A stretch of 64,000 bases of DNA from Armigeres subalbatus (taxonomy: Eukaryota; Arthropoda; Insecta; Diptera; Culicidae). The position numbers were made by a program, and so were the translations under genes. Shown in pieces: positions 10,904 to 22,845 of this stretch. The DNA lies in assembly GCF_024139115.2 (NCBI RefSeq), contig NC_085140.1, positions 463,233,506 through 463,297,505 of the forward strand, in the 5' to 3' direction. Below the pieces are notes generated by a model. It was not told the DNA's origin. It ran no database searches and worked only from the letters and a program-made list of their open reading frames with translations. Numbering within the stretch: position 1 is the stretch's first letter; each line of letters opens with the position of its first letter.

Positions 10904-11033
10904 CCAACATTTGAAAAGGGCGTAACAGCCAAAATTTATTCCTTCTGATTCTTCGTCTACGTATTTAGCTGTATATGTAGACGAGGAATCAGAAGGAATA
11001 AATTTTGGCAGTTACGCCCTTTTTAAATGTTGG
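10904..11033. mobile_element. 130-bp hairpin MITE
   Basis: The two halves are near-perfect reverse complements. 'ccaacatttgaaaagggcgt' and 'aaaatttattccttctgatt' on the left mirror the right half, around a short loop 'tatttagctgtata'. The terminus is the same as that at 9491, so it either inserted beside the minisatellite or forms the right arm of the composite. Confidence 0.85.
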
Positions 11034-11465
11034 TCTAGAAATTTAGTTGAAATCATGGGGTCAGAACTTACACTGATTCGTCCGGTTTTCTGAACAAATT
11101 ACCCTCCCATAATCGCTCCTTGGGGTTGGGAGTTACAATGAATTGCTCGTTTTCCAAAAGATAACCCCTCCCTCTATACCCTCCTCTTTTTTCCAATGAC
11201 CAACCCACCCCCTTTGTTATCTTCTCCTTAGGATAGAGAATATGTGCACCAAATTTGGTTCAAATCGGTCCAGAGGTTCATAATTTACTCTGAATTGCCC
11301 TTTTTCTGAACAACACCCCTCCCTCCAGACCCATCCCTCCTTTCCCAAATTACCCTCACATATGATCGTCTCCTCATACTGAAATCTGTACAAAATTTGG
11401 ATGAAATCGGTCTTGGGAGTTGAAAGTTACACAGAATTGTTCGTTTTCTAAACAAATGGTTTTGA
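11034..11465 (+). repeat. right part of the pyrimidine-rich repeat
   Basis: Continuation of the repeat at 9340-9490, with at least two further degenerate units. Recurrent words are 'aaatttggttcaaatcggtc', 'ccctccctcc' and 'gagttgaaagttacacagaa'. The tandem organisation is loose, roughly 130-150 bases per unit. Confidence 0.6.
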
Positions 11466-11499
11466 GAGAGTTCGAACCAGTTTGGCTCTGGTCCTACAG

Positions 11500-12190
11500 T
11501 TAACTTAAGCTAAGCGGAAATGCGGCAGGAAAGTGAGGCTCAAGTCGATAGATACTTCGAGAACCATGACTATCTTCCGGTGAGGGATTGGATGTTCTCC
11601 CAACTTGATATTTGGTTCGGACAACTGATGTCTCCATATGCAGGTGTGTTCAGACGCACTTACTGGAACTCCACTGAGCTAGCCCAGCGGAAGGCGGCGC
11701 TGATGGCTGATTGGGCTTTTATCCGCGTGCATGCTGTAGAACCACTGATGATAATCAGCAAGATGTCATCTTTGTAGAAAATATGGATGTTTGAGGGAAG
11801 CAAACGAAGCACACCGTTCATGGCGACGAGCAATCCAGGTTCCTCCTAAAAAGTCCACGAGCCCTGGTTCGTGATTAGTACTTGGAAGGAGTGGCCGGTG
11901 AGGAAATTCCGTACAAAAGCCAGGGTGTTGCCAGAAAACCTTCACTGGCTCAGCTGCTGGAGAAAAAAAGAAGTCCATGTCCTATTAAAAGCCTTGGAAA
12001 TATCAATGAATACCAGGTCCGCGTGTTTGCCTCCGTCGTCCTGTAGGACATCTCCCAGAACAGCGAAGAAGGTACCGTAGCGTGGATGGAACGCGTGCTG
12101 TCGAATCTGTTTTCTGCTTTTCTGCTGTTTTCAAGTTTGCCCCGGAGCCGTCGGTTCACCAAACTCTCGAGGTTATATTTCGTCATTCAT
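11500..12190 (-). pseudogene. non-LTR retrotransposon reverse transcriptase fragment, decayed
   Basis: On the minus strand, from about 12186 downward, the three frames together carry reverse-transcriptase landmarks in the right order. There is a 'LESLVNRRLRGKLE' segment, then 'DLVFIDISKAFNRTW' (the LDI-KAFD motif of the palm), then 'NTLAFVRNFLTGHSFQVLI', then 'NIHIFYKDDILLI', where the catalytic YADD motif has become YKDD. The segment ends near 'STACTRIKAQSAISA'. Frames change several times and there is an in-frame stop, so it is dead. The pattern resembles the R1/I/Jockey assemblage of mosquito LINEs; I cannot place the clade. Confidence 0.75.
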
Positions 12191-12229
12191 GATGTTATTA
12201 GCGTGCACGTATTTTGGCAACAGTATAAC

Positions 12230-12292
12230 AATAAGTCAAGTACGAAACACTGAAGAAGGCCTTACAATTTAGGTCGAAATAAGTATGTAAAG
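12230..12292. repeat. second copy of the 'aagtacgagacactgaagac' repeat
   Basis: 'gtcaagtacgaaacactgaa' then 'gaaggccttacaatttaggt' and 'cgaaataagtatg' match the copies at 7855 and 33995 with substitutions. Confidence 0.65.
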
Positions 12293-13882
12293 AACACAAC
12301 GTGGTAGAATGTAATGGAATAGTACTAAGGTCGTCTAATGACCGGTAAACAGTATTCTACTATTATTTGAAATCTGATGGTTTCAGTGCTGTAGTGTGCG
12401 TAATCTAGATCAACCCTTAACTTTTTGTACAACACTTTTGGCTACAGATACGTGTTTCTTAAATAACTCACGGAGAATGTCTAGTCTATGTATGTTGTGC
12501 TATATAACTCATCTTATGACAATTGGAGATATTCCAATTATTCTTTAATATTTTCTGTTCTTTTAATTTTGTTCCTCGTCTTCTTTTCACTTATTTTTTA
12601 CTGTGGCAGGACTTCCTCGCAACATAACAAGACGCATGATTAGTATTTATATATCATGCGTATCTAACGCCCAGAGAAGCTTTTCCAATCCAAGAATTTC
12701 TTACTTTGCTTTTTCTCGCATCAGAAAAAGACTTCTCTTCTCGATCCTATGCTACTGATTAATACTTGAAAATACCTAGCATTGGGCAATGCCAAGCACG
12801 AAATGCTATATACGGTCTTATTGTCGAAATGCCTATCGATGATTACAGCTAGTAGAATTAATTGGAATAGTATCAACTAGTCTTATAACAGCTGAAGACA
12901 TTCCTTTAAACAAGCTAAAAAAATATGTAGAAACTATTAAAACGATCATGAACAACAACAAAACTAACCTGAATTTTTACTCTTTTATTAGATATTTCGA
13001 TATCGGTTTACATCATGTCATTTACTTCCCAAACGTTCTCACATTAGTTGAGTCAGTTTAATTACCAGAGGAAGCTATAATAGACAAACTCTTTTTCCTA
13101 TTAGCGTTTGTTACAAATTTTACGAGTTTTCAATCTTCCTCTTGACGAACACTCAGAAGGAATGATTTACCTATTATATCAGAGGTATTATTTTTAATTG
13201 CGAAGGGATCCGTCGAATAGGCGGAATGAGAAAATGTCAATTATCGAAATCGGCATAGTTTGCGACCCGCGAGACCCTGAGAGCAATGATATAAAACTTT
13301 TAAAGTAAAATACGCCGAAAAAGCCTTGATAAGACGCTTTTTTTCTAATGGACTGATGGATACCAACAAGCGCTATCGTCATCGATAGCATTATTAGGTA
13401 ACGTAAAAATCAGGCAATTAAATCTCTAAACAAAGGTTGGACAATCGATAGCCGATGGAAGCCGACTGCGGCAATGATTTGAAACTTTATTTCACTCCTT
13501 TCTTTGTATTCAAATGCTGGGAAAACTTATACCGCACACCAAACAAACCGATTCATTACGCTCTCACGGTGGTTGAAATTTTATGATGGGAGATCATATG
13601 GCAAAGCACCTTTCTGGGTCTTGGGAGACAAGTCATTCCTATTGTTGCAATGGAAAACTTTCAACAATTCTTAGAAAAGTAGCAAATTTATCTTTTTCTC
13701 GTTGTAATTAATGCATACTGTAGCATCCTCTGTAACCACAAAGCATGAAATTAAAATTAGCAGCATCTATTCAAACTGCACTCGGAACAAAGTTTTACAT
13801 TTGCTTATTTCCAAATGACACCATAATTATAACTTTTTCATTTCGCAGGATTTGCATAAAATGGGTAGCTCTAGTGGGTATA
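12293..13882. other. non-coding stretch, nothing recognised
   Basis: AT-rich, with only short chance open frames. I saw no repeat ends, protein motif or splice pattern. Confidence 0.5.
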
Positions 13883-13884
13883 TA

Positions 13885-16276
13885 GGGGAAACTGGACACA
13901 CATGATCCCCGGGGACACATGATCCCCCCCTGTTTTCTCGAAAACTAATCACATTTTTATACTAGTGATATGTGCAAACGGATCCATTAGATAGATTATT
14001 GAATCTGAGTAACATTTGATATTAGTTACTTTATGTATATGGGTTTTAGAGAGGTTTTATTATTTAAGCATTCTCAATCCTTTTTTTCTTCAAAGGAGAA
14101 AAGTTTAATAACTTTGAATATGTCCAACCAAAACGTACCAAATTTTAACTGGACAAAGTTTTATTATTGTAGAATTGAATAAATTCATTCAATTAACTAT
14201 TGCTTATTTTCCATTGAATACAAAAACAAAACAAGATAAATACTCAACATGGACACACTTGATCCCCCACAGTTTGGACACACTTGATCCCGATATTGCA
14301 TATATTAAGGCGTTTGTTGTATACCGTTGCATATTATTGTATTGTACGTAACTAATTGATCCGTTAAAATTCTTTTTTAGTTAAAAAGAAGGGTAAGGGA
14401 GGTATTTTGGACCACTTTAGGAGTTGACCGAGCAATTTTTCGAATAAAAGTTAGATTTTGTAATAATGCTTGATCAATTCCCTATGCAACTAAAAAGTGG
14501 TGAATGCTAGGTAGGATTTAAAGGTAAAAATGTTTGCAAATCCCACCGAAAGAACCAAACTATCATAAATTCTGAAGATATGTTAGATTTAATTTTGGAT
14601 TTAATTTGGACCACCTATTGAACAAATTTTGGACCACTCGAATAATTGTGTATTGTTTGCAAAGATATGTTACTATTAGATTAGATTAGAGACCTCCAGC
14701 ATTTTTGGCATTTCATCCGTAAAGTCCTTGTTAAGCAGTACATTTTGTAAAAACTCAAAAGCTTAGAACAATATCTATGGGTATTGAAACTAATATTTTT
14801 TAGGCTTCGTTTTTTGACGTAAACTACGTCTAAGGGGAAGACTCGGATACAGGGTGTAAAATGAAAATTTCAAAACTGGGGACCGTCACGAAATCTTGTA
14901 AGATTTGTAACATTAATAAGTTCTTTATCTTTCTATGGATTTTAAAGATTTATATATCAATCGATTCGATAACTCTCCACCAATTTGCCAGTGGTATAGA
15001 AACTTTTAAATATCAACGTTAAACTATTGGAAATTTTAAGTTATTTCATGCATCATGCAACCCTTATATAGAGCGTTCCAATCCTCAGTAATTGCCTACT
15101 TTTAGGGTATTATTAATGAGTGAACTGCTGGGATGTATGAATGGGGTGGTCCAGCTGCTGTATAGTGCAGTGAAGTCCCTACTCCCTCACAGAGAGGGAG
15201 GTGCTGCTAAGGCGGGGTAGTTGTGTCGATGATGGTTACTTCTCTTCTATATAGAGCGGAATAATTGTTTAAGTGGTTGGTTTTACGTAGTTTACTTCGA
15301 GCGATCGTGTCTTGTATAAAACCTTAAATTTTTAGTTTTAAATTCTTTCCGTTTGAACTAGGAGAATTAAGTTTGCTTACAATCACCATTTATTTGTAAA
15401 TCTTCTTAAAGAATTTTGAATAATAGGCTCATTTAACAACTTTTGATCAGTCGTTTAAGAGAAATCGCATTTGTGTAATAATAACACGCACTACAAAAAT
15501 GATGATGTGTGACAGTACCATATTAATGTATGAAGTCACCATCCTGGTATGATCACGGTTGTGGTATTGGTAGTAGTCTGGCGATCTCGATGTATCACAG
15601 TCTTTTTTTATTGGTTACAAAATAGGTACTCAGGGATATTTACCATTGGCGATTTAATAGAAAAATTAGATTCTAAAATTACAAAGATATATTTATGTAT
15701 CGATCAATAATTTTTGGTATCATAACTGTATCAATCACAAAGAGAGATCCTCTTGGAAACATCTTATGTGTCGTGATATGACCACTGTCTTTTAGTGGAG
15801 TGAATGGTTTGCAGATAAATCATCATCACCATGCCAATTTTGTTGCCATAGCAGATATTCTATCTGTCACTATTACTCTATTCGAGAACCAAAATACTTG
15901 CCTTGCTTAATACCGACAATATCTTATTTTCGAACGACTGCTATTACGACAGACTATGAAGAATTGTTAGGATTTGAGGCTAGATCAATTTGACCTTTCA
16001 TTGGACTTGGAAGCACCTAAATATGTTCAGCTTATAAAGGGATCAATTTCCCCCTATATGGGGATCAAGTCTCCCGCAAGTTTTGAAAATGCCAAATTTT
16101 CTATCTTTCGGCAAAATCGATTCTTTGGTAACTTTCATGAACAAATAATTGCTTCCAAAGACGTTTTTGATTAACTAATTAAATTGTCTATCAAGTCCAT
16201 CTAAAAGCGTTTAAATTGTTACATCGAGAACTATCCGAAACAAAAAAAGTGGGGATCATGTGTGTCCAGTTCCCCC
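13885..16276. mobile_element. 2.39-kb non-autonomous TIR element, TA target duplication
   Basis: The left end 'ggggaaactggacacacatg' (then 'atcccc') is mirrored at the right by 'ggggatcatgtgtgtccagt' (then 'tccccc'). TA lies outside both ends (13883-13884 and 16277-16278). Terminal-type words recur inside, with 'tggacacacttgatccc' twice near 14250-14290 and 'tttggaccac' several times at 14410-14640, suggesting rearranged or nested related copies. No transposase frame was recognised. The ends and TA duplication suit the Tc1/mariner/pogo group. Confidence 0.75.
14838..15030 (+). repeat. diverged interspersed repeat, copy 1
   Basis: Shares the order 'gggtgtaaaatgaaaatttc', 'ctggggaccgtcacgaaat', 'ctttatcttt' and 'ataactctccaccaatttgc' with 21660-21815. 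Copies differ in about a quarter of positions by eye. Confidence 0.6.
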
Positions 16277-16278
16277 TA

Positions 16279-16999
16279 CGTATCTCCAATTTTGTTTCGT
16301 TCTTCAGTGCAGACGTTACGACCAAATATAAAATGTCTCAAAATATTTTCAAGATATAAACCATGCCTTGGGCAAAGTTTGTCTGGACGGGATTTCGATA
16401 GCGCAAAAGTATGCAAAAACTGTATTTTGGTATCAAAGCGCGACGATTCATCACTAATATTATAAAACCATTATCTTATCAAAAGAGACGGAGCAGCCAC
16501 AATCGCATCTAAGCGAGATGCGTAATTATACCACTCTGCAGACAAAAAAATGCATCTTCTCAAAGGTCCAGATTTTATTTTGTTATTAAAGAGATTATGA
16601 TCATTTGAAGGTTCAATTCGAATAAAGCAGCAAATCAAAGGAAAGGAATGGCATAGGCAGCGCTTTGCAATGATACAGTGAGATGTTCTCCAAAAAGTAT
16701 AATTATTATGTCTTCTGCAATATGACGAAGGTAACAAAAAATGATGCAAAATAAAAATGATCATCCAAATATGAACGTTTGGGTAGGAAGTATTCGATGT
16801 GAATGAGAAGCAAATGTTCGCAAACACTTTGCTTACGTTGAATTCTTTGCCATACATATTGTCAATTGTTCATTAGCATGTTGTGTAAATGTGTTTCAAA
16901 AATGGAGAAAAAAAAATTCGATTGATATTTGTCACCCATAAGGATGGTAATGGCACTTATCACTTTTAATGAAGTATGATGGTGAATTCAAATAGAATC
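16279..16999. other. non-coding stretch, nothing recognised
   Basis: A minus-strand open frame of about 128 codons (16471-16857) is present but has no recognisable domain and unremarkable composition; I do not accept it as a gene. Confidence 0.45.
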
Positions 17000-17770
17000 T
17001 TTGACAAAAGACCCAAAAGTCAAAAGGTCGAAAGGACAAAAGATCGAAAAGACAAAACTTCGAAAGCAGAAAACAAAATCACAGAAGATCGAAAAAGAAG
17101 TTAAAAGAAGAAGGAAGAATTTTTGGGGGTCCCAAAGCGTAGTTGTTATTCTCGGAGGCATTCCTCCAACGTTCTTCGATTAATGGCAACCGAACAAAGT
17201 AATGATCACTGCATGGACATATGAACACAATGGACTCACGATGATATGGACTGGCAACGACAACAATAACGAATTATGGATATCTAAATATAGATTCTGT
17301 GTTTTTTTTTCCTTTATTAAAGTGTTTTTTTAATTTTAAAATTAAGTTCAACACATATAGATTCTATGTGGACTTTGTACTGCAGAGTATCACAGTAGCG
17401 GTTAAGAACACAGAGTGCCTACCAAATAAATACACGAATTAAAAAAAAGAAGGACGAAAGGAGAAGGAAGAAGGCAAAAGTAGGAAGGAAGAATAATGAA
17501 GGAGAAAGGAAGATTGAAGAAGGTAGAAAGAAGAAGAAAGAAGGAAGAATTATGGAGGAAGAAGGAAGAAGGAGAAAGGCAGAAATAAGAATGAAAGAAA
17601 AAAAGAAAAAAGGGAAGAAGAGAAAAGAAAAAAATATCAAGAAGTTATAAAGAAAAACGAGAAAGAGAGAGAGAAGAAAGAAGGAATTTCTTTTCGATCT
17701 TTTGTTCGTTTCAATCATTTGTCCCTTTCGACCATTTGTCTTTTTCTACCTTTTGTTTTTCTATTTGCTG
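17000..17770. mobile_element. foldback-like element with purine-rich core
   Basis: The left flank contains serial variants of 'aaaggtcgaaaggacaaaag'. The right flank (17690-17770) contains the reverse-complement words 'tttcgatcttttgtt', 'tgtccctttcgaccatttgt' and 'ctttttctaccttttg'. The interior from about 17440 to 17690 is almost pure G/A on the plus strand ('gaaggaagaaggag' variants). Arms made of short repeated words pointing inward fit a foldback element. Confidence 0.65.
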
Positions 17771-17911
17771 TCCCCAAATTACTCGAGTTTGGTTAAAAGC
17801 ATACTAAAGATAGAATTTCGTTGCATACAATTATTTTTTTAATCTTGCGTTTATTTGGAAGGCTCATCCACCATTTGTCGTTACGGAGCCGGATATTTTT
17901 GATTTTTTTGC

Positions 17912-18010
17912 CTTTCTCGTACAACAAAGTTGTACCGAAAATCTATCATTTCACTCCAAAATCGAACTTTTTATAGAAGTCTCGGAGACCCATGATGCTA
18001 TATACCATAT
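17912..18010 (-). repeat. interspersed repeat 3' end, reverse orientation
   Basis: 'tttgcctttctcgtacaaca', 'tgtaccgaaaatctatcatt', 'aactttttatagaagtctcg' and 'gagacccatgatgctatata' are the reverse complement of the ends at 2330-2423 and 48775-48873. Confidence 0.8.
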
Positions 18011-21000
18011 ATATAAAAATGTGTCTGTAATCATAGATTAGCCAATCCATGAAGTTTGACACCCATATTCGCATTATTCCGATTTGTTATCATTTCATAG
18101 TTTCTGAGGAAAACATGGAACATTATGAAAGTAAACGTCACATTAAATGACAAGCTGAATTTCGACAATATTTTGCCTATCGCAACCTTTTGTTTCTAAC
18201 CCCTGTATCTTACAAGTTTCAGTTTGCGAGACACATCGCATGAAACACACATCGCAGAAAACAGATTTCGAGAAAATCAACCAAATTTTAGCGTCGAAGG
18301 AAACTCAGCTATGATATGCAAATGCTAAAAGTCAATCACTACAGTTACCAGCAGCTCAGTGAAACGTTGGTCAACCGTTCAAACTTGAGCACAGTTACGC
18401 CAAGTCGAAAGAAATAAAAATATATTGTCCCATTCTTTCAAAACGTATGGCATACAGGCAGCCCCATACCTTGATATGTGTACTTTCAATATTTTATTTA
18501 TTTATATTTTTGATCATATTTCCGTGTCTCTCGTTATAAAGAGAATTTCGTCGGTTGACGGCGGCTTGCCGTTTGTCTTTTTCGGCTTTTTATGCGCGCC
18601 TTTGCCCTAAGGCAAGGTGAGAAATCTGCCGATTTCCTCTTCAATCTCTCACCTTTTTTGCCATCCGTTTCGAATGTGCAGTTGTGTTTTTGTTTCAATT
18701 TATTTACACTGTATTTATAAATTTATAATTTAAAAAATTCTCAGGTGTTCGAAGAATTTTGAAAGCTCAAAAGGCGAGAGAATATATGTGTATGCCAGAT
18801 TTGGTTTGGACGTGATGATTTTTTTTATATTATTACTTTTCTTTCGCTTCAACTCCTCGCTTTTGGACCTTGACGGGATACCACGCTATGTGGTGTTCCA
18901 GATTGTTTGCACGAAAGATGTCGACAGACCCAGACAGACTGGCAGGCGAACTACCAAACCGTGTACGGCCGCACAATCTGGTAGTCGGTCTTTGTTCGTG
19001 AGACAGATTTTGAAAGATGCCACCGCATGTCTGATTCATTTCACAGATATTGATAATTCAATGAGCTTCTGTTTTCCTTTGATCTGTTTCGAATCAATAA
19101 TTATTATTCGCTCGCCAGTAGAAACTAATACGTTGACGTACTGTCTGTTTCTTTCAAGCAACTGCGTTTGTAAGTGATTCATTGTTTTTATATGGCGAAA
19201 TTTTAGCGAAACGTGCTCTAATTTCGAAAACAAAAGTCTTAAAATATATCTTGACATTTGCATAAATAGAAAATGAAATCAAACATTCACCCTATTTTTT
19301 AAAATAAAAAATATATCTCAATTTGATAGAAAAAAATCCATAACAAAAGCACAGCAGTAAAGGACTCGGAAAGAAAAATATTGTGGGTTGTTGGAGTGGA
19401 TCTCCCTGGCTACTTTTCTCCAATATGGAGGAGGGTCGCGAAGAGGTATGCCGAGTGTAACAAAGAACATTTATTCTTTCTCCTTTACTTTCTGCCGTGA
19501 ATCCGAAAAGCGCAGAAATAAAAATGCTACCCCATTCCTATATTTTGCGAGCTCGTCCTATCCTGAACCCTCCAGCAGCCATTCCAATGAGTACCAAGTA
19601 GCATCGCATAACTTCTCATGCTGCTGGGGTTATCTTGGTCTTATTTTATGAGAAATTCTGGGTGGGCGGAAATGGGACGTAAATACAAAAAATGACTTCT
19701 CCACTCAGCTCTCTTTCTATTGGGTTATGCTTTCCATTTTTCCTTTTCTACAGGTCCACGGTTTCATTTTGATACTACTATATTTATATCCTAGTCATGA
19801 ATTCTGGACTGAGGCAAAAAACACACGTTGAGCCACCGGTTATCCTTAAAGCGCAATGAAAACGCAAACCACCCAATCCTGAAAAGATCCTGCTGGTGTG
19901 CAGAGGGAGGAATAGAGAAAACAATCGGAGCGAGCCAGTAAACTTTTTTTTCCAAATTTTATTGTTTTTGTTCGTTTTCCCCCACTGTCGTTCCGCCCCA
20001 TCTTCTGCTCGAGATATTACACTTTATCCATACAGATGAGATTTTTATGGCAATTTCTCTCTGTAGGATTGCTTTTTATTCGTGCTGAGGATTCTTATTT
20101 ATTTGAAAAATTTATTGTTTTGATAAAAGGATTTAACACCAAAGTTCCCTTCACGATGGTTGCACATACGTCTTTCAAATACTGAAAAATATCTCAGATG
20201 CTGATCTAGACAATATATAACTTATCATGACTTGGATACATTGCTAACCTGTCCATAGCCACGTGTCCTAAAGAAATTAGGTTTCTCTACGAATATTGTT
20301 CTGCCACCCTCAATGAATGGCTATTTGCTGTACCACACCCTTTTCGTTAACCTTTGGCTCCATTTATGAAATTGACTAATATCACTAGTTTTACGAGCAT
20401 ATGGTGCGAACAAAGATGCTCTCAGCGTTCATCTAAAACGCTAGTGCTGGGTCAATCAGATGATGAACATGTTTCAATACTTCCGTGTGGCCACAACTGC
20501 ACAGGAGGGAGTCAATATATTTTGCGCCGGGTACCGTTCATTTACCGTGAATTGTGTGAAGGGAACGGTCATGGGCAAATGAAGATTAACTCGTAAACCA
20601 CTTTAACATCTGGATAGATTTTCTTCCTGCCGCGTGAATGCATGCCGAAATTAATAGCAATTATTCTCGACTCGATGGTTATGGACACAGTTTCATGATT
20701 TTGCCTGGGTACCATTGTGAAGTATTCAGAAGGGATTTGCATTTTTTTTTCATAGATTTGAAACCTTATCGTAAGTTTTTTCATACGTACAACACGAGTT
20801 TGAGAACATCTTTTTGCAGTTGAATAAATATCTGTTGCAACTATTCACAATACAATTCGTGTTTAAATTATAATTTTCAGTTCGTTTACAGTTCGTGTTT
20901 AAATTATAATACGGCCATAACTATACAATTGGTGTTGTAATGATCATTGTTGTACCACTCAAACAAATTTCATAGAGAGTGAGTCAGCTCAGCGCTGCTT

Positions 21001-21022
21001 TAATAAGAGGCAATAAAAATAA
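18011..21022. other. non-coding stretch, nothing recognised
   Basis: No supported gene. Open frames at 18788-19177, 19388-19651 and 20354-20596 are short and lack domains or matched splice sites. Confidence 0.5.
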
Positions 21023-21325
21023 TGGGGCCCTCCTTAGCCGTGCGGTAAGACGCGTGGCTACAAAGCAAGACCATGCTGGTGATGTCTGGGTTCGCATCCC
21101 GGTCTTGGCAATTTTCGAATTGGAAATTGTCTCGACTTCCCTGGGCATAAAAGTATCATCGTGTTAGCCTCATGATATACGAATGCAAAAATGGTAACTT
21201 GGCTTAAAAACCTCGCAGTTAATAACTGTGGAAGTGCTTAATGAACACTAAGCTGCGAGGCGGCTCTGTCCCAATGTAGGGTTGTTATGTCAATAAGAAG
21301 AAGAAGAAGAAAAGGAAGAATAATA
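21023..21325 (+). mobile_element. Feilai-type tRNA-derived SINE
   Basis: The head 'cctccttagccgtgcggtaa' carries a tRNA-like A box ('tagccgtgcggt', about 21030) and B box ('gggttcgcatccc', about 21088) for internal RNA polymerase III transcription. The body contains 'ggaaattgtctcgacttccc', 'catgatatacgaatgcaaaa' and 'ctaagctgcgaggcggctct', which I recognise as the Aedes Feilai family. The tail is a run of 'aag' triplets. It is non-coding and would depend on a LINE for transposition. Confidence 0.9.
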
Positions 21326-21659
21326 ATAACAATAATTGCATAAAGCTCACTATAACTTTCATTTAACTTCTATAAAAACAACAAGGCAATAGCACCAAAG
21401 ATTAAATTTTGCTCAATAAGCCTAGTTGACTGTTCGAGTGCTCTACATAGAGATCTGACTTTAATTTTTTCAGGAGTAGTGTAAGCCACGTTTATAAATT
21501 CATTCCGCGGCACGGATCGACATTTTGAGAACTGTCCAAAATTAATGTTCTCTGCTCTAATTTGATTTTCTAATGAGAACGACTATCTGATTTACTGCAG
21601 TTTAAATCCGAATGATCGAATTGAAGCCAATTTTGACGATGAAAAACGTCTTGCCCAAA

Positions 21660-21815
21660 GGTACTGGGTGTCAAATCAAAATATAAAATTGGAGACCGGC
21701 ACGAAATTTGATTTTGAACGTAAATAGCGCCTTTATCTTTGGATGAATTTTTGAGATTTATGTATTAATCGACTCGGAAACTCTCCACCAATTTACTAAT
21801 TTCATTGGAACTTTT
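21660..21815 (+). repeat. diverged interspersed repeat, copy 2
   Basis: Counterpart of 14838-15030: 'gggtgtcaaatcaaaat', 'ttggagaccggcacgaaat', 'cctttatcttt' and 'aaactctccaccaatttact' in the same order. Confidence 0.6.
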
Positions 21816-22377
21816 GATTGTTTACAATAAACTATAGTAAAATTTCAATTCTTAACAAACCGAAACTTCAGAATCAATCAACCTAGTTCATTCATTTCCA
21901 ACACGGATATCAGATTGATATAAGCTGCGGACCACAGACAAATAGACGTAACAGTTAGAACAATTTCCTGAAAAATCTATCGCCCAGTTACTTTATCACC
22001 ATCTCGCGTTCATGTTGCCCGAAATGTTGTTTAGTACGACAATGTCAACAGAAAACGCTAGTGTGAGATGTCAAATCCAAAGGTAAACGACGCACGCGCC
22101 TCTAGGTGTAAAACAAGTCGATTTCATTTTAAAAAAAACCGTTTAGAGCATGGTCGATAGGAATTCTTTTTTTCTGTATGCGGGCCTTTTCGCGCACTAT
22201 AGCTTCATTTTCTCTGTACTTTAAAAGACCCGTGTATTGCGCACACGTCAATTTTTTACCAGAATCCACTTTAAAAAAATCAAGAACCACAAGCGCTTTG
22301 GAAGGAGACGTCGCTTGGAATTTCGTGCAAATGCGCGTTTGGAAATATTACAACAGCCGCGCGGTGTATCATATTGA

Positions 22378-22381
22378 CAGC
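22378..22381. other. target-site duplication CAGC, left
   Basis: CAGC precedes the 5' LTR and is repeated after the 3' LTR at 29168-29171. If the LTR is taken to end one base earlier, the duplication is ACAGC. Confidence 0.75.
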
Positions 22382-22827
22382 TGTCATATACATTGTATTA
22401 ACGATTGACAAAACTCATAACTTAGCAATTTCACCCCAAGCGTTCGGATCAAATTACTTATTTCAATGCTTGTGCAGAGCAAGCACATCGACTCTCCCAT
22501 GCTCAATAAATTATATTTGTCACACGGATCAATACCCTCACGTTTAACCAGTGTAAGCAAAATTAAACCACTTTGTATATGCGCAATGACGCGAAAATGT
22601 AGCAACACATAGCTTGTAATATAAAACACATTTGGACTCTGTAATAAACGTTCTGTTCGTAGTTAGCGTTCTTCGGAACCACATCGTTTTGTGATTAGTG
22701 ATCCTATCTGCCCAGATTTTGGGTTAGGACACTGTTTTAAAAGAAACTCCCTTTAGGGTCAAGCGCAACGGATTGCGCAGTGTAAAAATCGTGCCACGAA
22801 CCTGCCAAATTAAGAAGAGGCATGATA
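22382..22827 (+). repeat. 5' LTR of gypsy element
   Basis: Starts 'tgtcatatacattg' and ends 'aagaagaggcatgata'. A TATA-like 'taatataaaac' near 22617 and an AATAAA at 22643-22648 would be expected to serve transcription start and polyadenylation. I found no difference from the 3' LTR. Confidence 0.93.
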
Positions 22828-22845
22828 TGGCGACCGGCCAGAGTT
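22828..22845 (+). other. primer-binding site
   Basis: 'tggcgaccggccagag' directly follows the 5' LTR. TGG is the complement of a tRNA CCA end. The TGGCGACC start resembles the arginine-tRNA site of mdg1/412-type elements (from memory of the family, not searched). Confidence 0.7.

Larger units (their letters stand above)
9491..11033. mobile_element. 1.54-kb composite TIR element with TCTAGA on both sides
   Basis: The left end reads 'ccaacatttgaaaagggcgt' and the right end is its reverse complement with one or two mismatches. TCTAGA flanks both sides (9485-9490 and 11034-11039) and the host repeat reads through once the element is removed. Inside are a foldback (9555-9824), a stretch resembling the duplicated repeat at 49201, a 99-bp minisatellite (10143-10900) and a second foldback (10904-11033) whose own ends carry the same terminus. 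No transposase is present, so it is non-autonomous. TCTAGA is palindromic, so calling it a target duplication is inference. Confidence 0.7.

Noticed and set aside
10059..10925. Long repetitive open frames on both strands (288 and 263 codons) as genes
   Set aside because: They arise because the 99-bp minisatellite period is divisible by three; units vary without regard to frame and no start, splice or domain evidence exists.
16471..16857. 128-codon minus-strand frame
   Set aside because: No similarity to a known family that I recognise, and composition typical of AT-rich intergenic DNA.
17419..17718. Minus-strand 99-codon Phe/Leu/Ser-rich 'membrane protein'
   Set aside because: It is the complement of a purine-only low-complexity tract.
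21023..21110. A functional tRNA gene
   Set aside because: A and B boxes are present but the sequence continues into a Feilai SINE body with an 'aag' tail and lacks a full cloverleaf.
22384..22629. 81-codon minus-strand frame found identically at 28724-28969
   Set aside because: It lies antisense within the two LTRs of the gypsy element; identity is due to LTR identity.
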